Positions 19,062 through 27,963 of a stretch of DNA of 27,963 nt are shown in pieces. The first letter of the stretch is position 1, and each line of letters begins with the position of its first letter. The translations under genes were made by a program, and so were the position numbers. The stretch is from Entrophospora sp. SA101 (taxonomy: Eukaryota > Glomeromycota > Glomeromycetes > Entrophosporales > Entrophosporaceae). A model generated the notes under the pieces. It saw only the letters and a list, made by a program, of their open reading frames with translations. It ran no database searches and was not told where the DNA came from. The stretch covers positions 1-27,963 of the forward strand of contig CAUDNR010002668.1 in the NCBI GenBank assembly GCA_958430865.1, in the 5' to 3' direction.

Positions 19062-20199
19062 ATGCAAAAACGAAATTTTTTAGTTGCTTTAATTTCTATA
19101 ATTTTTTTCTTTTCTGTGAAATATTTGAAATCAAATATGTCGGAAAATTCCAACAAGACATCTTATGAGGCTTTAAAAAATATCACCGTTAAAGATCTTA
19201 AGGATGATAAATCTTTCGAAGCAAATAAAATTTGGGAAAATAATCCAGCTTTGATATTCGTTGGCAAGTGGAATTAATTAATTTTTTCCACAAAAAAAAA
19301 AAAGGCACATTTTTTTTGTTAATTTGTTATTAACTTTCTGGTTATAATTTATTAGTTCGTAGACCTGGTTGTCAATTGTGTCGTGAAGAGTCATTAAAAC
19401 TGGTGTCATTTAAAAACTTAATTTCAGATAAAATGGTGATTTAAAAATCATTTAATTGTACAAGAAAACCGTTGCATATATTAAATATTTAAAACTATAT
19501 ATATATCTATTGATTGATCAATATTTAGGGCTTAAGAATGGTAGCAATTGTTCATGAAAATTTAGATAATGAAGTCGAAGAATTTAATAATGGGTTTTGG
19601 AAAGGAGAAGTATATTTTGACGAAAAAAAGGCCTTTTATACTGCGCTTGGGTAATAATTAATTTAATTTAAAAATGTTGGCTAACAGAATTAAATGGTTG
19701 TTTTTAATAATAAAATAATTTGGAATGATTTTAGTGGTGGAGAGATAAGATATGGTGGATACATGAGCATATTTAAACCTTCTGTTTGGATGAATATCGG
19801 AAGAAATTGGAAAACGGTAAGTTTAACACAGAAATAGCCAATCTTTCAAGATTCATTAATTAAAAAACATTTTTATTATTATAACACATGATTAATATTC
19901 AGGGCGTACAAGGCAATTACAAAGGAGAGGGTAGAATTTTAGGAGGATTATATATTTTAAAACCTGGCACAGCGGGAGTTCATTATCAACACAATGAAAA
20001 GGTGTGGGGGGATGTTGCACCATTAGATCAAGTTTTAACCGCTTGTTTAGAAGTCTCGCCTAAAAAAGATGATAAATCTATTCAAGAAGAAGTGTCAAGT
20101 ATCATTGATAAATTTAAGAAAGGAGAATTAGTTATTAATGATAAATTATTGAGTAATGATCCACCAGCAACTTGTAATTCAATAGAAGCTTGCACATAG
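19062..20199 (+). CDS. PRXL2-type peroxiredoxin-like protein, membrane-anchored
   Basis: Five exons (19062-19263, 19356-19435, 19529-19650, 19735-19816, 19903-20199) join in frame to 260 residues. Residues 6-19 (FLVALISIIFFFSV) are a likely signal anchor. The thioredoxin-like part has VRRPGCQLCREES with a CxxC at Cys73-Cys76, then FKPSVWMNIGRNWK and GEGRILGGLYILKPG...YQHNEKVWGD, the hallmarks of PRXL2/FAM213 (AhpC/TSA_2) proteins, which have redox activity in animals. Intron 1 uses a GC donor (G|GCAAGT), because only that junction keeps the CxxC segment in frame. An ATG at 18936 would add 42 residues, but a probable acceptor TTTCAG ends at 19049, so I prefer 19062. Exons 4-5 are duplicated exactly downstream. 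Confidence 0.87.
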
Positions 20200-20244
20200 T
20201 TGATATTTTTCACTTAACAATAAAAAAGTTTTTATTTTTTTTGT
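19698..20244 (+). repeat. 547-bp exact direct repeat, copy 1 (native exons 4-5)
   Basis: This segment spans the end of intron 3, exon 4, intron 4, exon 5 and the 3' UTR of the PRXL2-like gene. As far as I could compare by eye it equals 21070-21616 base for base, at a constant offset of 1372. Edges lie in T-rich sequence (TTGTTTTTAAT at the start, TTTTTTTTGT at the end). Confidence 0.93.
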
Positions 20245-21069
20245 GAATATTCATGCAATTTAATAATCAACAATTTCAATTTCAGATACACACTGGCTTT
20301 TTGAAGTAGATTACTTCAGTTTGCCAAAAGAGTGGGTTGAAATGCCAAATTTGTTTTCTTGTATGAATCATTAATCAAGTGGGCCATAAGCATATCCACT
20401 CATTTGTTCTCTTCATCTGTAATGTCTTCATTGATATAATTATGAAATTCTTTTTTTTTTTGTAAATGTAGTTATGTGTCAATGAAACCAGATATGGTTT
20501 AATTGAACATCAGGAAATTTTCCCTGCTATCCTTAAACGAATTTTGGACCAAATCTGGCCCAAAATTCCAATTGTGACTCAAAAATTATAAAAAAAGATA
20601 TTTTCCTGCAGTCTCACCACGATCTTTCTTATTTCATAAATGGTATTCAAAACCCCATACTTCTATTAAAAAAATTTATTTGGGGGTTACATATAACAGG
20701 TAAGAAAATAATATGTGTAAAATGTAAAAATACACATTTTTTTGTTATGAAAATTTTCTTGCAGATCACGTTTTTTGATAGTAAAAATTTGCGATACAGT
20801 TATATAAACCTTATATCTCCTTCACTAAAATTATTAGCTAGTATGTAAACACTACTAATAGTAATCATCACTATTAATAATAATGATAATGATTACCAAA
20901 ATTCTTTATTTTCAGGTCATCCATTCTACATTCACCCAGAATATCTTAGTAGATCTCTTAAACCATCACCAGCATTCCTTGGTTTTGTATCAGCATCAGC
21001 GGGACTAACAATTGAATTATTGTTTAAAAATTAACAATTTATTTTTATTTTATATTTGTTTATTGTATT
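20245..21069 (+). other. 825-bp segment between the repeats, with exon-like remnants
   Basis: This insert carries coding-like pieces. On + strand 20897-21034 a frame after a TTTTCAG acceptor reads HPFYIHPEYLSRSLKP and AFLGFVSASAGLTIELLF to a stop. An earlier exon-like block (about 20771-20841) joins it in phase through a GTATGT donor, and another (about 20613-20698) has good splice edges but does not match in phase. A further open stretch near 20492-20589 reads YGLIEHQEIFPAILKRIL. On the minus strand 20300-20440 looks coding-like but has a stop. I recognise no family. It looks like the broken 3' part of some other gene or element. Confidence 0.35.
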
Positions 21070-21616
21070 TTGTTTTTAATAATAAAATAATTTGGAATGA
21101 TTTTAGTGGTGGAGAGATAAGATATGGTGGATACATGAGCATATTTAAACCTTCTGTTTGGATGAATATCGGAAGAAATTGGAAAACGGTAAGTTTAACA
21201 CAGAAATAGCCAATCTTTCAAGATTCATTAATTAAAAAACATTTTTATTATTATAACACATGATTAATATTCAGGGCGTACAAGGCAATTACAAAGGAGA
21301 GGGTAGAATTTTAGGAGGATTATATATTTTAAAACCTGGCACAGCGGGAGTTCATTATCAACACAATGAAAAGGTGTGGGGGGATGTTGCACCATTAGAT
21401 CAAGTTTTAACCGCTTGTTTAGAAGTCTCGCCTAAAAAAGATGATAAATCTATTCAAGAAGAAGTGTCAAGTATCATTGATAAATTTAAGAAAGGAGAAT
21501 TAGTTATTAATGATAAATTATTGAGTAATGATCCACCAGCAACTTGTAATTCAATAGAAGCTTGCACATAGTTGATATTTTTCACTTAACAATAAAAAAG
21601 TTTTTATTTTTTTTGT
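21070..21616 (+). pseudogene. Duplicate of PRXL2-like exons 4-5, lacking the 5' exons
   Basis: Exact copy of 19698-20244 with exon 4 at 21107-21188, exon 5 at 21275-21571 and the same splice sites. It lacks the exons with the membrane anchor and the CxxC motif, so it cannot make a full protein by itself. It ends 34 bp before the KTI12 stop codon on the other strand. Absence of any difference, even in the intron, means very recent duplication, gene conversion, or an assembly artefact. Confidence 0.85.
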
Positions 21617-21649
21617 ACCATATAAAGTGTTTAAATAATGAAAAACTAA

Positions 21650-22877
21650 TTAATTATTAAGATTAGTATTTAAGTATTCAACAAATAATTGAGCAACTCT
21701 ATCCATGTCCAAAAGTGTATGCATCTTATTAATATTTGTAAATTGTTTTTTAAGTCTTCTTAGTTCTGATAATGTTACTGTGTGTGATGGAAGATTAATG
21801 TATTTAAGCAATATAAATATTGATGTCAAGAATTTATTAATTTTAAAATTAAATTGAAAAAATTATTGTTTTGTTAGTTTAGTTTTAGTTTAATGAAAGG
21901 ATATTATTTGATTTGCACAAGTTATTTTTATGTTTGTATTAATTCCTATAACATCATTTTTTTGTGCTTTTAATATTTCATTAATTATTTCTTGTGTGGT
22001 TTTTTCTAGTTCATATAAATAATTGGTTTCACTAATTGGATTCTTTATTAAAAAATTTTTTTTAATATTATTAATAATTGCAATGATTGTAATCGTTGTA
22101 TTTTACAATGTATTTTTAATATCATTACCACGATTGTTGATAAATTGGGCGGTTTTGGTTTTTTTAATATCAAAGAATTCCATAATTCATCAAATGGTAA
22201 ATTTGTATCATCAAATAATATGGTAAATAGTGGAGAATCCCAACGATTACGATCATCTGGCTCTTCAAATCTACTAACAAGTTCTTCAAATCTAAAGGAA
22301 AAGAGAAAACCAATTTTAACTGATAGAAATGAATCTAATTAAAATTTTTTTTTGTTTAAAGAAAAAGAAAATTTTTTTTTTCTTTTCTAACAATGTTGAA
22401 TTGTATCCATTTTCTCTATTTGAATTCCATTTTCTCGCCAATTCTACAGGTGTTCCACAATGCACTACACAGTGAGGTGTACCAACAGCACGGGAAACAC
22501 AATACAGTTGATAACGAAACCCTTTAATATAATTCATCCCATCAACAATTACCAAATCATCTTTTGAAACCAATCTTTCAACAGCTGATAATAATGTACC
22601 ACGAGCCTTTTTTTCTTCTACTCTAGTATCTTTTTATTAGAAATTAGATTGATGTACATAAACTATTTATTGGTTATACACATAATGACAATTTATCTAC
22701 ATAGTTAACATTACCTTGATAACTATCTTTAGCAATTCCCAAATTCTCATCATTAATTAAGTTTACATTTATTGATTTTTCTTCAGCTTTAAATTTATCA
22801 ATAAAATAATTTTTAATTTGATTTGATCTTATTGTTTTGCCACTTGAAGGTATGCCACAGATAATTATCAATGGCAT
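21650..22877 (-). CDS. KTI12: KTI12, Elongator-associated P-loop protein
   Basis: Five minus-strand exons (22877-22715, 22629-22392, 22291-22129, 22042-21919, 21777-21650) join to 271 residues. KTI12 binds tRNA and the Elongator complex and is needed for Elongator's wobble-uridine modification. The start MPLIIICGIPSSGKT has the P-loop at residues 8-15. Next come INDENLGI, EEKKARGTLLSAVERLVSKD, VDGMNYIKGFRYQLYCVSRA and RNRWDSPLF (148-156), all family hallmarks, and the C-terminus has TLSELRRLKKQF and a VEYLN end. Length fits yeast KTI12 (281). The first three junctions are well supported; the acceptor at 22043 (AAG|AATCC) and the last intron (donor GTGCAA, acceptor CACAG) are chosen to keep the frame and are less certain. 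PSTK kinases are related but lack the RNRWDSPLF region. Confidence 0.92.
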
Positions 22878-23471
22878 TTTTTATTAAAAAAAATACGATT
22901 TATCTTTTGGTAATTTTATAAAAAAATAAAAAATTTCATTGGCAGAATTCTTTTGAATTCTAGTGTAACCTTGTATTCCAGTGAAAAAGACTGGAACAGA
23001 TCACAACAACACTGGTTTTGTTTACATATATAATTGTATAAAAGAGCAGCAGTTTTATTTCAAGAATTATGTTGTCAAAATATGGATAACCTTGTTGCTG
23101 GGAGGATGGGGTAAAATATAAAAATAATGGCAAATCAATGTAGCAAATCAATGCAGGAATAACCATTTACCATTAGAGATCAGTTGCTTTAACTATTATT
23201 ATTATTATTATTATTATTTGATCTTTATATATTTTAGGAAGTGAATCTACATATATTTATGGTTACAGTGATCCCGTTTATAATAAAAATGAGTTGTGAA
23301 GAAGCAACTGAATTTGTGAGAAATGGTCAATGGGAATTTCATTGACTATTAATAGGAAATAAATAAATAACCATAAACATTAATAATTGGAAAAAATTTT
23401 TTTATAAAGTTAATTACTTTTCAATATTAATATAACTTTTCATGGAATCAATTTTTCTAAATCTTTATTCT
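22878..23471. other. Intergenic region between KTI12 and the CENP-P-like gene
   Basis: Contains the KTI12 promoter side, a short hairpin TTCCAGT/ACTGGAA (22976-22996), an (ATT)n microsatellite at 23195-23217, and the 3' flank of the CENP-P-like gene. A tiny + strand exon pair can be imagined (MDNLVAGRMG at about 23080, then after 23237) but is not supported. Confidence 0.45.
22976..22996. repeat. Hairpin TTCCAGT/ACTGGAA
   Basis: Seven-base perfect arms with a 7-base GAAAAAG loop, about 100 bp upstream of the KTI12 start codon. It may be a promoter site or chance. Confidence 0.4.
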
Positions 23472-24495
23472 CTATGTTTTCTTATTCAACCCAAATACAA
23501 TTTTAACAATTATTTCAACAGCGAATTGAACACCTTTAACCTCTACAAGTTGTTGAAAATGATTTGGTATTTGATCAATTATATTAAATTCATCTAATGT
23601 CTTCCCTAATAATATTTGAAAAAGTAATCATTGTATTATTTAAAATAACAATCTTTAATAAATTGTTCTTGATGAGAAAGTAAACTTACATTGATGTGAC
23701 ATAATTGGTATTAACCTCAAGTCAGTAATTATAACACGACCTAATGGAGTTAAGTTCAAATTCCATACAAACAATAATTCAGGATAATTTTTACTAAGGT
23801 AATATTATATAATAAATAATAAGAAATTAAAGATTTTAAAATAATAAATCATTTTATTATTTCTTGTTTAAATGAAAACCCAAACCTTTTATCAGCAAAT
23901 TTCAAAAAACTATTTATTTCTACATTTATCTCTTCTTGTTTGTTAGATTTTTGTAAATGTGGTGGTGGTGATAAAGTCATTGGGTCCATTATCAATTTTG
24001 AGTATTTTTGTTTTAAATATTTAAATAATTGTGTACGTTGTTGGTTAATTTTTGCATAATTGACAATTCCTTTGAATAAAACATGAATATTTCGGTTTTT
24101 CTCTACCCTATAACAATAATTTATTATTGTAATGTTAGATGATGTGTGTTTATGTGCACATGTGTATTTTTTTTTACCTTTCAAAAAAACCTCCTACTTC
24201 TCGTCTAATTGCCTCATTAATCATAATCTTAAGACTTTTGATAATTGAATCAGGCTCACACACTTCAAATTCAACCAAAAAATAAATTCCATATGTTTTT
24301 GCATGTATTTGATTTTGAAAAACAGCACTTCCATCGCCACCTCCATCAGTTATTATTTCACTTTTAACATTAATTAATTCAATTTTATTTAGTGTTGCTA
24401 ATTCTTTAATCTAAATTTTTAAAGATTTTGATTAGAAAAACAATAAATTGTTGGAATAGATTTATAAGAAAAAAAACCACCTTTGAAAAAACCAT
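23472..24495 (-). CDS. CENP-P-like inner kinetochore protein
   Basis: Five minus-strand exons (24495-24481, 24410-24178, 24107-23886, 23793-23690, 23605-23472) join in frame to 235 residues. CENP-P pairs with CENP-O in the COMA/CCAN complex at centromeres. The order of segments follows animal CENP-P: LATLNKIELINV, then YGIYFLVEFEV, then FFERVEKNRNIHVLFKGI and QQRTQLFKYLKQKYSK (a basic helix pair), then PELLFVWNLNLTPLGRV, and a closing helix IPNHFQQLVEVKGVQFAVE. The first exon is only MVFSK. Compared with animal CENP-P (about 290 residues) the N-terminal coiled coil is missing, so either the protein is compact or an upstream exon was missed. The donor ending exon 3 (AAAAG|GTTTGG) is weak but keeps the frame. 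Assignment is by remembered family pattern, not a search. Confidence 0.7.
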
Positions 24496-24565
24496 ATCAG
24501 TAAATTTTGTTTACGCGAATGTGATTTAAATGGCTGAGATGTGATTTAATAATTATTGACCAATA

Positions 24566-24598
24566 AAATTTAACATAGCGGGCTATATCTGTGATTGG
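24566..24598 (-). promoter_or_regulatory. CCAAT-containing 33-bp motif, copy 2
   Basis: On the minus strand this reads CCAATCACAG, six variable bases, then CCCGCTATGTTAA and ATTT. It lies 71-103 bp upstream of the CENP-P-like ATG on the same strand, a normal place for a CCAAT box. It matches the copy at 49-81 at 29 of 33 positions. Confidence 0.5.
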
Positions 24599-24771
24599 TC
24601 GATCCATAATAATATGCCGATCGTTAGTATTTTTGGGCTTTAGCGTGAAAACTCTTGCTATAATTACAATGTAATAAAGTATGCATATGGTTTGAGGCAG
24701 CATAATACCCTAGAGGTTGGACTCGAAAAATTATTCAATCAGATATTGATCCAGAATTAATATATTATGAC

Positions 24772-24798
24772 CATCATCATCATCATCATCATCATCAT
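24772..24798 (+). repeat. (ATC)n microsatellite
   Basis: About nine CAT/ATC units without interruption in non-coding DNA. Confidence 0.85.
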
Positions 24799-25227
24799 TA
24801 TATTTGTATATATCCTATTCTAAGCTTAACAACATCGTCCGTCATCTTTGATATAAATATTGTTAGTTCTCAAACTCATACTAAAAAAATAAATAATTTA
24901 TGAGAAGAAAGTAAAAAAAAGAAGCATTTATTGGAAGTATTCCTTTTAAATGAAATCTCATCTGAATAAGGTTGCTTGCTGAAACTTCTTTGTGACTACC
25001 GAAATTCTGTCAAAATTCTAATAAACAATTAGTGTGTAACTCTGCCGATTGATTTCTAGAGGGGTTTCGGTAGGTAACCATACATCAGAATCTCAAAATG
25101 CACAAAATAGCAAGAACCTAGCTCATTACAGCAGGGATTACTTTTTGATGTAATGCTTAGAATGTGAAAACACAACAACTCAAACATTAATGAAATTTTG
25201 GGTAAAATTGATAGATAAAAGTTCCTA

Positions 25228-25428
25228 ATGAAAAGATTAACGTATTCAAATGGTGGGATGAGCATAAAAGGGATTTTCCAATCCTTTAATAATTCCAGCA
25301 ACGTCAGTTCCCAGCGAGAGGTTGTTGATAATAATAATATTGCCAATAAACACACAAACTCGAAACCAAGTGTTGTAAAAAGATTTGATCTTTTTAAAAA
25401 AGAATATAGAAAAGGTGAATTGGTTTAA
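25228..25428 (+). CDS. Short unknown open frame
   Basis: A 66-codon ATG-started frame (MKRLTYSNGGMSIKGIFQSF... ending KEYRKGELV). It is Asn/Ser-rich with a basic end and resembles no family I know. A possible splice donor (AAAAG|GTGAAT) lies just before its stop, so it could be one exon of a longer gene, though no partner exon was found. It may well be non-coding. Confidence 0.2.
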   Translation: MKRLTYSNGGMSIKGIFQSFNNSSNVSSQREVVDNNNIANKHTNSKPSVVKRFDLFKKEYRKGELV

Positions 25429-25435
25429 CGATAAT

Positions 25436-26301
25436 TAAATCATTTTTATGTATGTACACATAAGAAATTTCGTGTAATATTTAATCAGTTAATCGATCGA
25501 TTTGACAGAGTCCAAACTATCAAAAAATGACTAATCCAAGAGAAAAAAGCACACTCATCCATAAAATAATATGATAAACGTATCATTTACTCACTACCTA
25601 TGATATACTATTACATAATTCTTTATCTAATGTATTAAATTTGTTCATGTGTCCATAGACTAATAACATGTCACACACTATTATCATACCTTATTTTGGC
25701 CTCGAATAAATGAAATAATCCGGAAGATAGCTGGCTATAGAAGACTTTTTTGCATTTGGTAAATCATACATTCACTTTGAAAACAATAAATTTAAATTGA
25801 ATCAATTAACAACTGCTAAGGACCATAAAAAACAATATTGATAGAAAGCCAGGTTCTGTTTAATATTCTAGTTAGTAATTTGAATAAATAAAAAAAAATT
25901 TATTTATTTAAATGATTTTTTTGTTGTAAAAAAAGCTAGAAGGTACGTTAATCATATAACTCTTACATTATTTCATAATTCCAACAAGGTTTAAAAATGT
26001 TTGAATTAATATGAATGAATCAAAAGGATGTAATCAATTCAGACTTTTAAATTCTTACTTGTAATAATGCTTCTCAAAACCAATGTGAAACACTGGTATT
26101 GACCCTATATATATAAAGGGATGCTAGAAAAGCTAAAGAATTAGAGGAGAAAAAATCCGAATTAATTAAACAGGAGAAATTGTTCAAGAGTTAAATGAAC
26201 AAAAATCAAAATGCTGGTCCAAACTCAACAACAGAGTGAAAGTAAAGGTGAATAAAAATAAGCCAAGTATGATTTTTGTGTTTTTTGGATTAACCATAAA
26301 G
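25436..26301. other. Non-coding, repeat-bearing region
   Basis: Holds the second copy of the dispersed repeat (25727-25975). A short open stretch at about 26121-26190 reads DARKAKELEEKKSELIKQE, coiled-coil-like, but it has no start or splice context and is soon closed by stops. Confidence 0.45.
25727..25975 (+). repeat. Dispersed repeat, copy 2
   Basis: Shares the ordered words listed for 15018-15290 (TTTTTTGCATTTGGTAAA, CAGGTTCT, AGAAGGTAC, GTTAATCATAT, AACTCTTACA), same orientation, with many substitutions and small gaps, about 10.7 kb apart. Confidence 0.75.
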
Positions 26302-26746
26302 TAGGGTTTTTATTCGTGATACAAATTCTTATTCGAAATTATTCGTAATGCAGTCAATTTAAAAAATCTATCCGAATTAAAATTTATTCGAATTATTCGT
26401 TTTATTCATTTTATCCGTTTTATTCAAATTACTAATTTATTCATTTTATAAAATATAGGCCTCATTTCTTTAACAAGATAATATAAGCAATAATTATATT
26501 TATAATCTATATTATTACAATTGCCAGTACTATGGCTTAAGGAAAATGTCAGCTACTGCTATATATTAATATCACTATATTCAAGGATTAAGGAATAATA
26601 GATTGATAAAGGAAAAATTTTTTAATTGGATTGAATTATTCGAATTATTAGTTTTATTCGAATAAAAATTTATTTGAATAAACTTTCAATGTAATTTGAA
26701 TACTCAAATTCATAACGAATAAACCTTTATTCTAATAGAAACCCTA
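26302..26746. mobile_element. 445-bp hAT-like MITE with 8-bp target duplication
   Basis: Ends are TAGGGTTTTTATT at the left and, reverse-complemented, TAGGGTTTCTATT at the right (12 of 13 match), with more scattered ATTCG words inward from both ends. Flanks CCATAAAG (26294-26301) and CCATGAAG (26747-26754) form an 8-bp target duplication with one mismatch. The 8-bp duplication and TAGGG-type end are typical of hAT transposons. No coding capacity. Related to the interrupted remnant at 1253-1576. Confidence 0.8.
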
Positions 26747-27550
26747 CCATGAAGTTACGGAAGTAGGAAAGCAAAATAAGTCACATTATATTGGTAGCAC
26801 AATGGTGATTAAATTTTGAATTTTGTGACATGGAGGTTTTATTGTTTGTTAATATACATTAAAATTTAAATCATAATTAAATATTCACATTTATTTTGAT
26901 CATTTTTCCAGTTTGGCTAAATAAACTCTCACTTGTAGTGGAGATTGTAGATGCACACAAATATTTAATAACTAACTTTGACAAAATGGGAAATCTATTT
27001 TTATTATATTCCATCACAAGAATGGACCATCTTTCCATATCCAACTTGACTTCTTAGAACTACCCTTTTCTTCAAAATATAAGCAGAAAACTCATTATTG
27101 TATTATTACTTTCACCTATTATAGTGACTGAATTCTCTTCTTCCATTTTAAATGAATGATTAATTTAATGAACAAAACAGAAAGAATTCATTTAAAGAAA
27201 ATTCATTTCAATTCAGTTGCACAAGATATTGATTCGCTGAATATTCGAAAAAATCAAATATTTTAATGAATATAATTCATTGAGTGCAACCTCTATTGTG
27301 ACATAATTTGGGCTTTGAATAATACAAAAAGGTTAATAAGGAAATTAAATAGGTTTAGTTCAATCAGCACCCAATCAGTGAATACTTGCTATTATTTATT
27401 TGTTTATTACCATCATAATAATAATAATGAAACGATTTCGTTATTTTAATAAATGGAACAATAAAGTTCTTTTTTAAAAAATAAATTTTTTTTTTTAAAA
27501 CCGTCCTTTATTTATTTTTTATAAAATATCCGAAGACTACCAAAGAATTA
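26747..27550. other. Non-coding region upstream of the 3' terminal gene
   Basis: No coding exon is supported. Around 27110-27310 are repeated ATTCATT/AATGAAT words and a GTTGCAC...GTGCAAC pair (27219-27225 and 27285-27291), possibly a decayed small transposon. An (ATA)n run is near 27414-27430. The last 100 bp likely hold the promoter and leader of the next gene. Confidence 0.4.
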
Positions 27551-27963
27551 ATGCCGTTGGAAAAAATTTTAAAGCCCAATTCTAAAGCTAATCAACCATC
27601 CAAACCATATAAAAGAGTAATCTTTATAGGTGTGGATGGAGTTGGCAAATTTGTAGAATCACCGGCCAATTGTCCAAACATTCAAAATTTTCTTTCGACC
27701 AGTGCTCACACTTATAATGGTAGAGCCGAATTACCAACAATAAGTGCACAAAATTGGGGATCGATGTTTCATGGTGTGACTCCCGATAAACATGGTTTAA
27801 CTAATGAATTAATCGAGAATGGTAAAACATATCCAGAAGATGACAAGTATCCAAGCATATTGAAAATACTTGGCAACAATGACAAAAGCGATAAAGAATT
27901 CACGTCTGCAAGTATAGTTTCTTGGTATCCAATTAATACAGGACTATTGGAGTTATCATTGAA
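27551..27963 (+). CDS. Alkaline-phosphatase-superfamily protein, 5' part only
   Basis: An ATG at 27551 opens a frame that runs off the window end after 137 codons. RVIFIGVDGVGK (Asp29) matches the first metal-binding strand of the alkaline phosphatase superfamily (phosphodiesterases, sulfatases, phosphoglycerate mutases). LPTISAQNWGSMFHGVTPDKHG (split here as two blocks, residues 61-72 and 73-82) is the region bearing the Ser/Thr nucleophile (Thr63 or Ser65) and the conserved GVTPDKHG turn. It is probably a type I phosphodiesterase-like enzyme. No signal peptide is visible, suggesting a cytosolic enzyme or a missed upstream exon. The remainder, including the other metal ligands, lies outside. 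Confidence 0.78.
   Translation, partial: MPLEKILKPNSKANQPSKPYKRVIFIGVDGVGKFVESPANCPNIQNFLSTSAHTYNGRAELPTISAQNWGSMFHGVTPDKHGLTNELIENGKTYPEDDKYPSILKILGNNDKSDKEFTSASIVSWYPINTGLLELSL

Larger units (their letters stand above)
24496..25227. other. Upstream region of the CENP-P-like gene and beyond
   Basis: Contains the 33-bp CCAAT motif copy (24566-24598, minus strand), a second CCAAT on the + strand at 24559-24563, and an (ATC)n microsatellite (24772-24798). No coding exon was recognised after that. Confidence 0.45.

Noticed and set aside
19698..21616. 547-bp direct repeats as LTRs of a retrotransposon
   Set aside because: The repeat contains normal host exons, an intron and a stop codon of the PRXL2-like gene; the internal 825 bp has no gag/pol-like frame, and there is no TG...CA end or primer-binding site.
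23080..23337. Possible tiny + strand gene (ATG near 23081, second exon after 23237)
   Set aside because: Joining at the obvious donor and acceptor gives an immediate stop; an alternative acceptor gives only about 28 residues without any known family.
26121..26190. Coiled-coil-like stretch (KAKELEEKKSELIKQE)
   Set aside because: No ATG, no splice signals, and several stops follow; A-rich DNA readily yields Lys/Glu-rich frames.
27110..27310. Possible MITE with GTTGCAC/GTGCAAC arms
   Set aside because: Arms are only 7 bp and surrounding AATGAAT words are low-complexity; no convincing target duplication.
1..27963. tRNA, rRNA, CRISPR and riboswitch signals
   Set aside because: I looked for GGTTCGA-type B boxes, conserved rRNA cores and regularly spaced repeats; none met a reasonable standard. 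Tandem repeats found are microsatellites or coding minisatellites.

Overview
The window looks like nuclear DNA of an early-diverging fungus. It is very AT-rich, its genes are broken by many short GT-AG introns (about 70-160 bp), intergenic DNA is full of small DNA-transposon debris, and the protein set is fungal (Dom34, KTI12, Nhp6-like HMGB, CENP-P-like). Base composition, intron style and the poly-N/D/E inserts fit an arbuscular mycorrhizal fungus such as Rhizophagus best. That placement is an inference, not proven.

Layout. 1-2440 is gene-poor and holds nested miniature transposons and dispersed repeats. 2445-6784 is a decayed, multi-exon transposase gene with an unusual domain mix: an FY-rich-like N-terminus, a DDE-like core, then a SAP-like segment. 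7756-8390 (+) encodes a small HMGB protein. 8715-10737 (-) encodes a TPR/MYND protein with a striking His-Asp repeat. 11334-12190 (-) encodes an acidic protein with a duplicated motif, and it is divergent from 12386-14427 (+), a complete ten-exon Dom34/Pelota gene. 14428-16674 is repeat-rich non-coding DNA. 16675-17835 (+) is a single-exon Nudix (CoA-diphosphatase type) gene.

19062-20199 (+) is a membrane-anchored PRXL2-type peroxiredoxin-like gene. Its last two exons are repeated base-for-base 1372 bp downstream (19698-20244 = 21070-21616), with an 825-bp foreign-looking segment between the copies. 21650-22877 (-) is KTI12, the Elongator partner, and 23472-24495 (-) is a compact CENP-P-like kinetochore gene. 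24496-27550 holds a well-preserved hAT-like MITE with an 8-bp target duplication and other repeats. 27551 to the end (+) is the 5' part of an alkaline-phosphatase-superfamily gene cut off by the window edge.

The host genes are housekeeping and do not form a pathway cluster, although Dom34 (ribosome rescue) and KTI12 (Elongator-dependent tRNA modification) both act in translation. The most unusual content is the FYR-like/SAP transposon, the A-B-A duplication at the PRXL2 locus, the nested MITEs, and a 33-bp CCAAT-containing motif shared by two distant sites. No tRNA, rRNA or CRISPR was recognised. All exon boundaries are read by eye from splice signals and reading-frame continuity.
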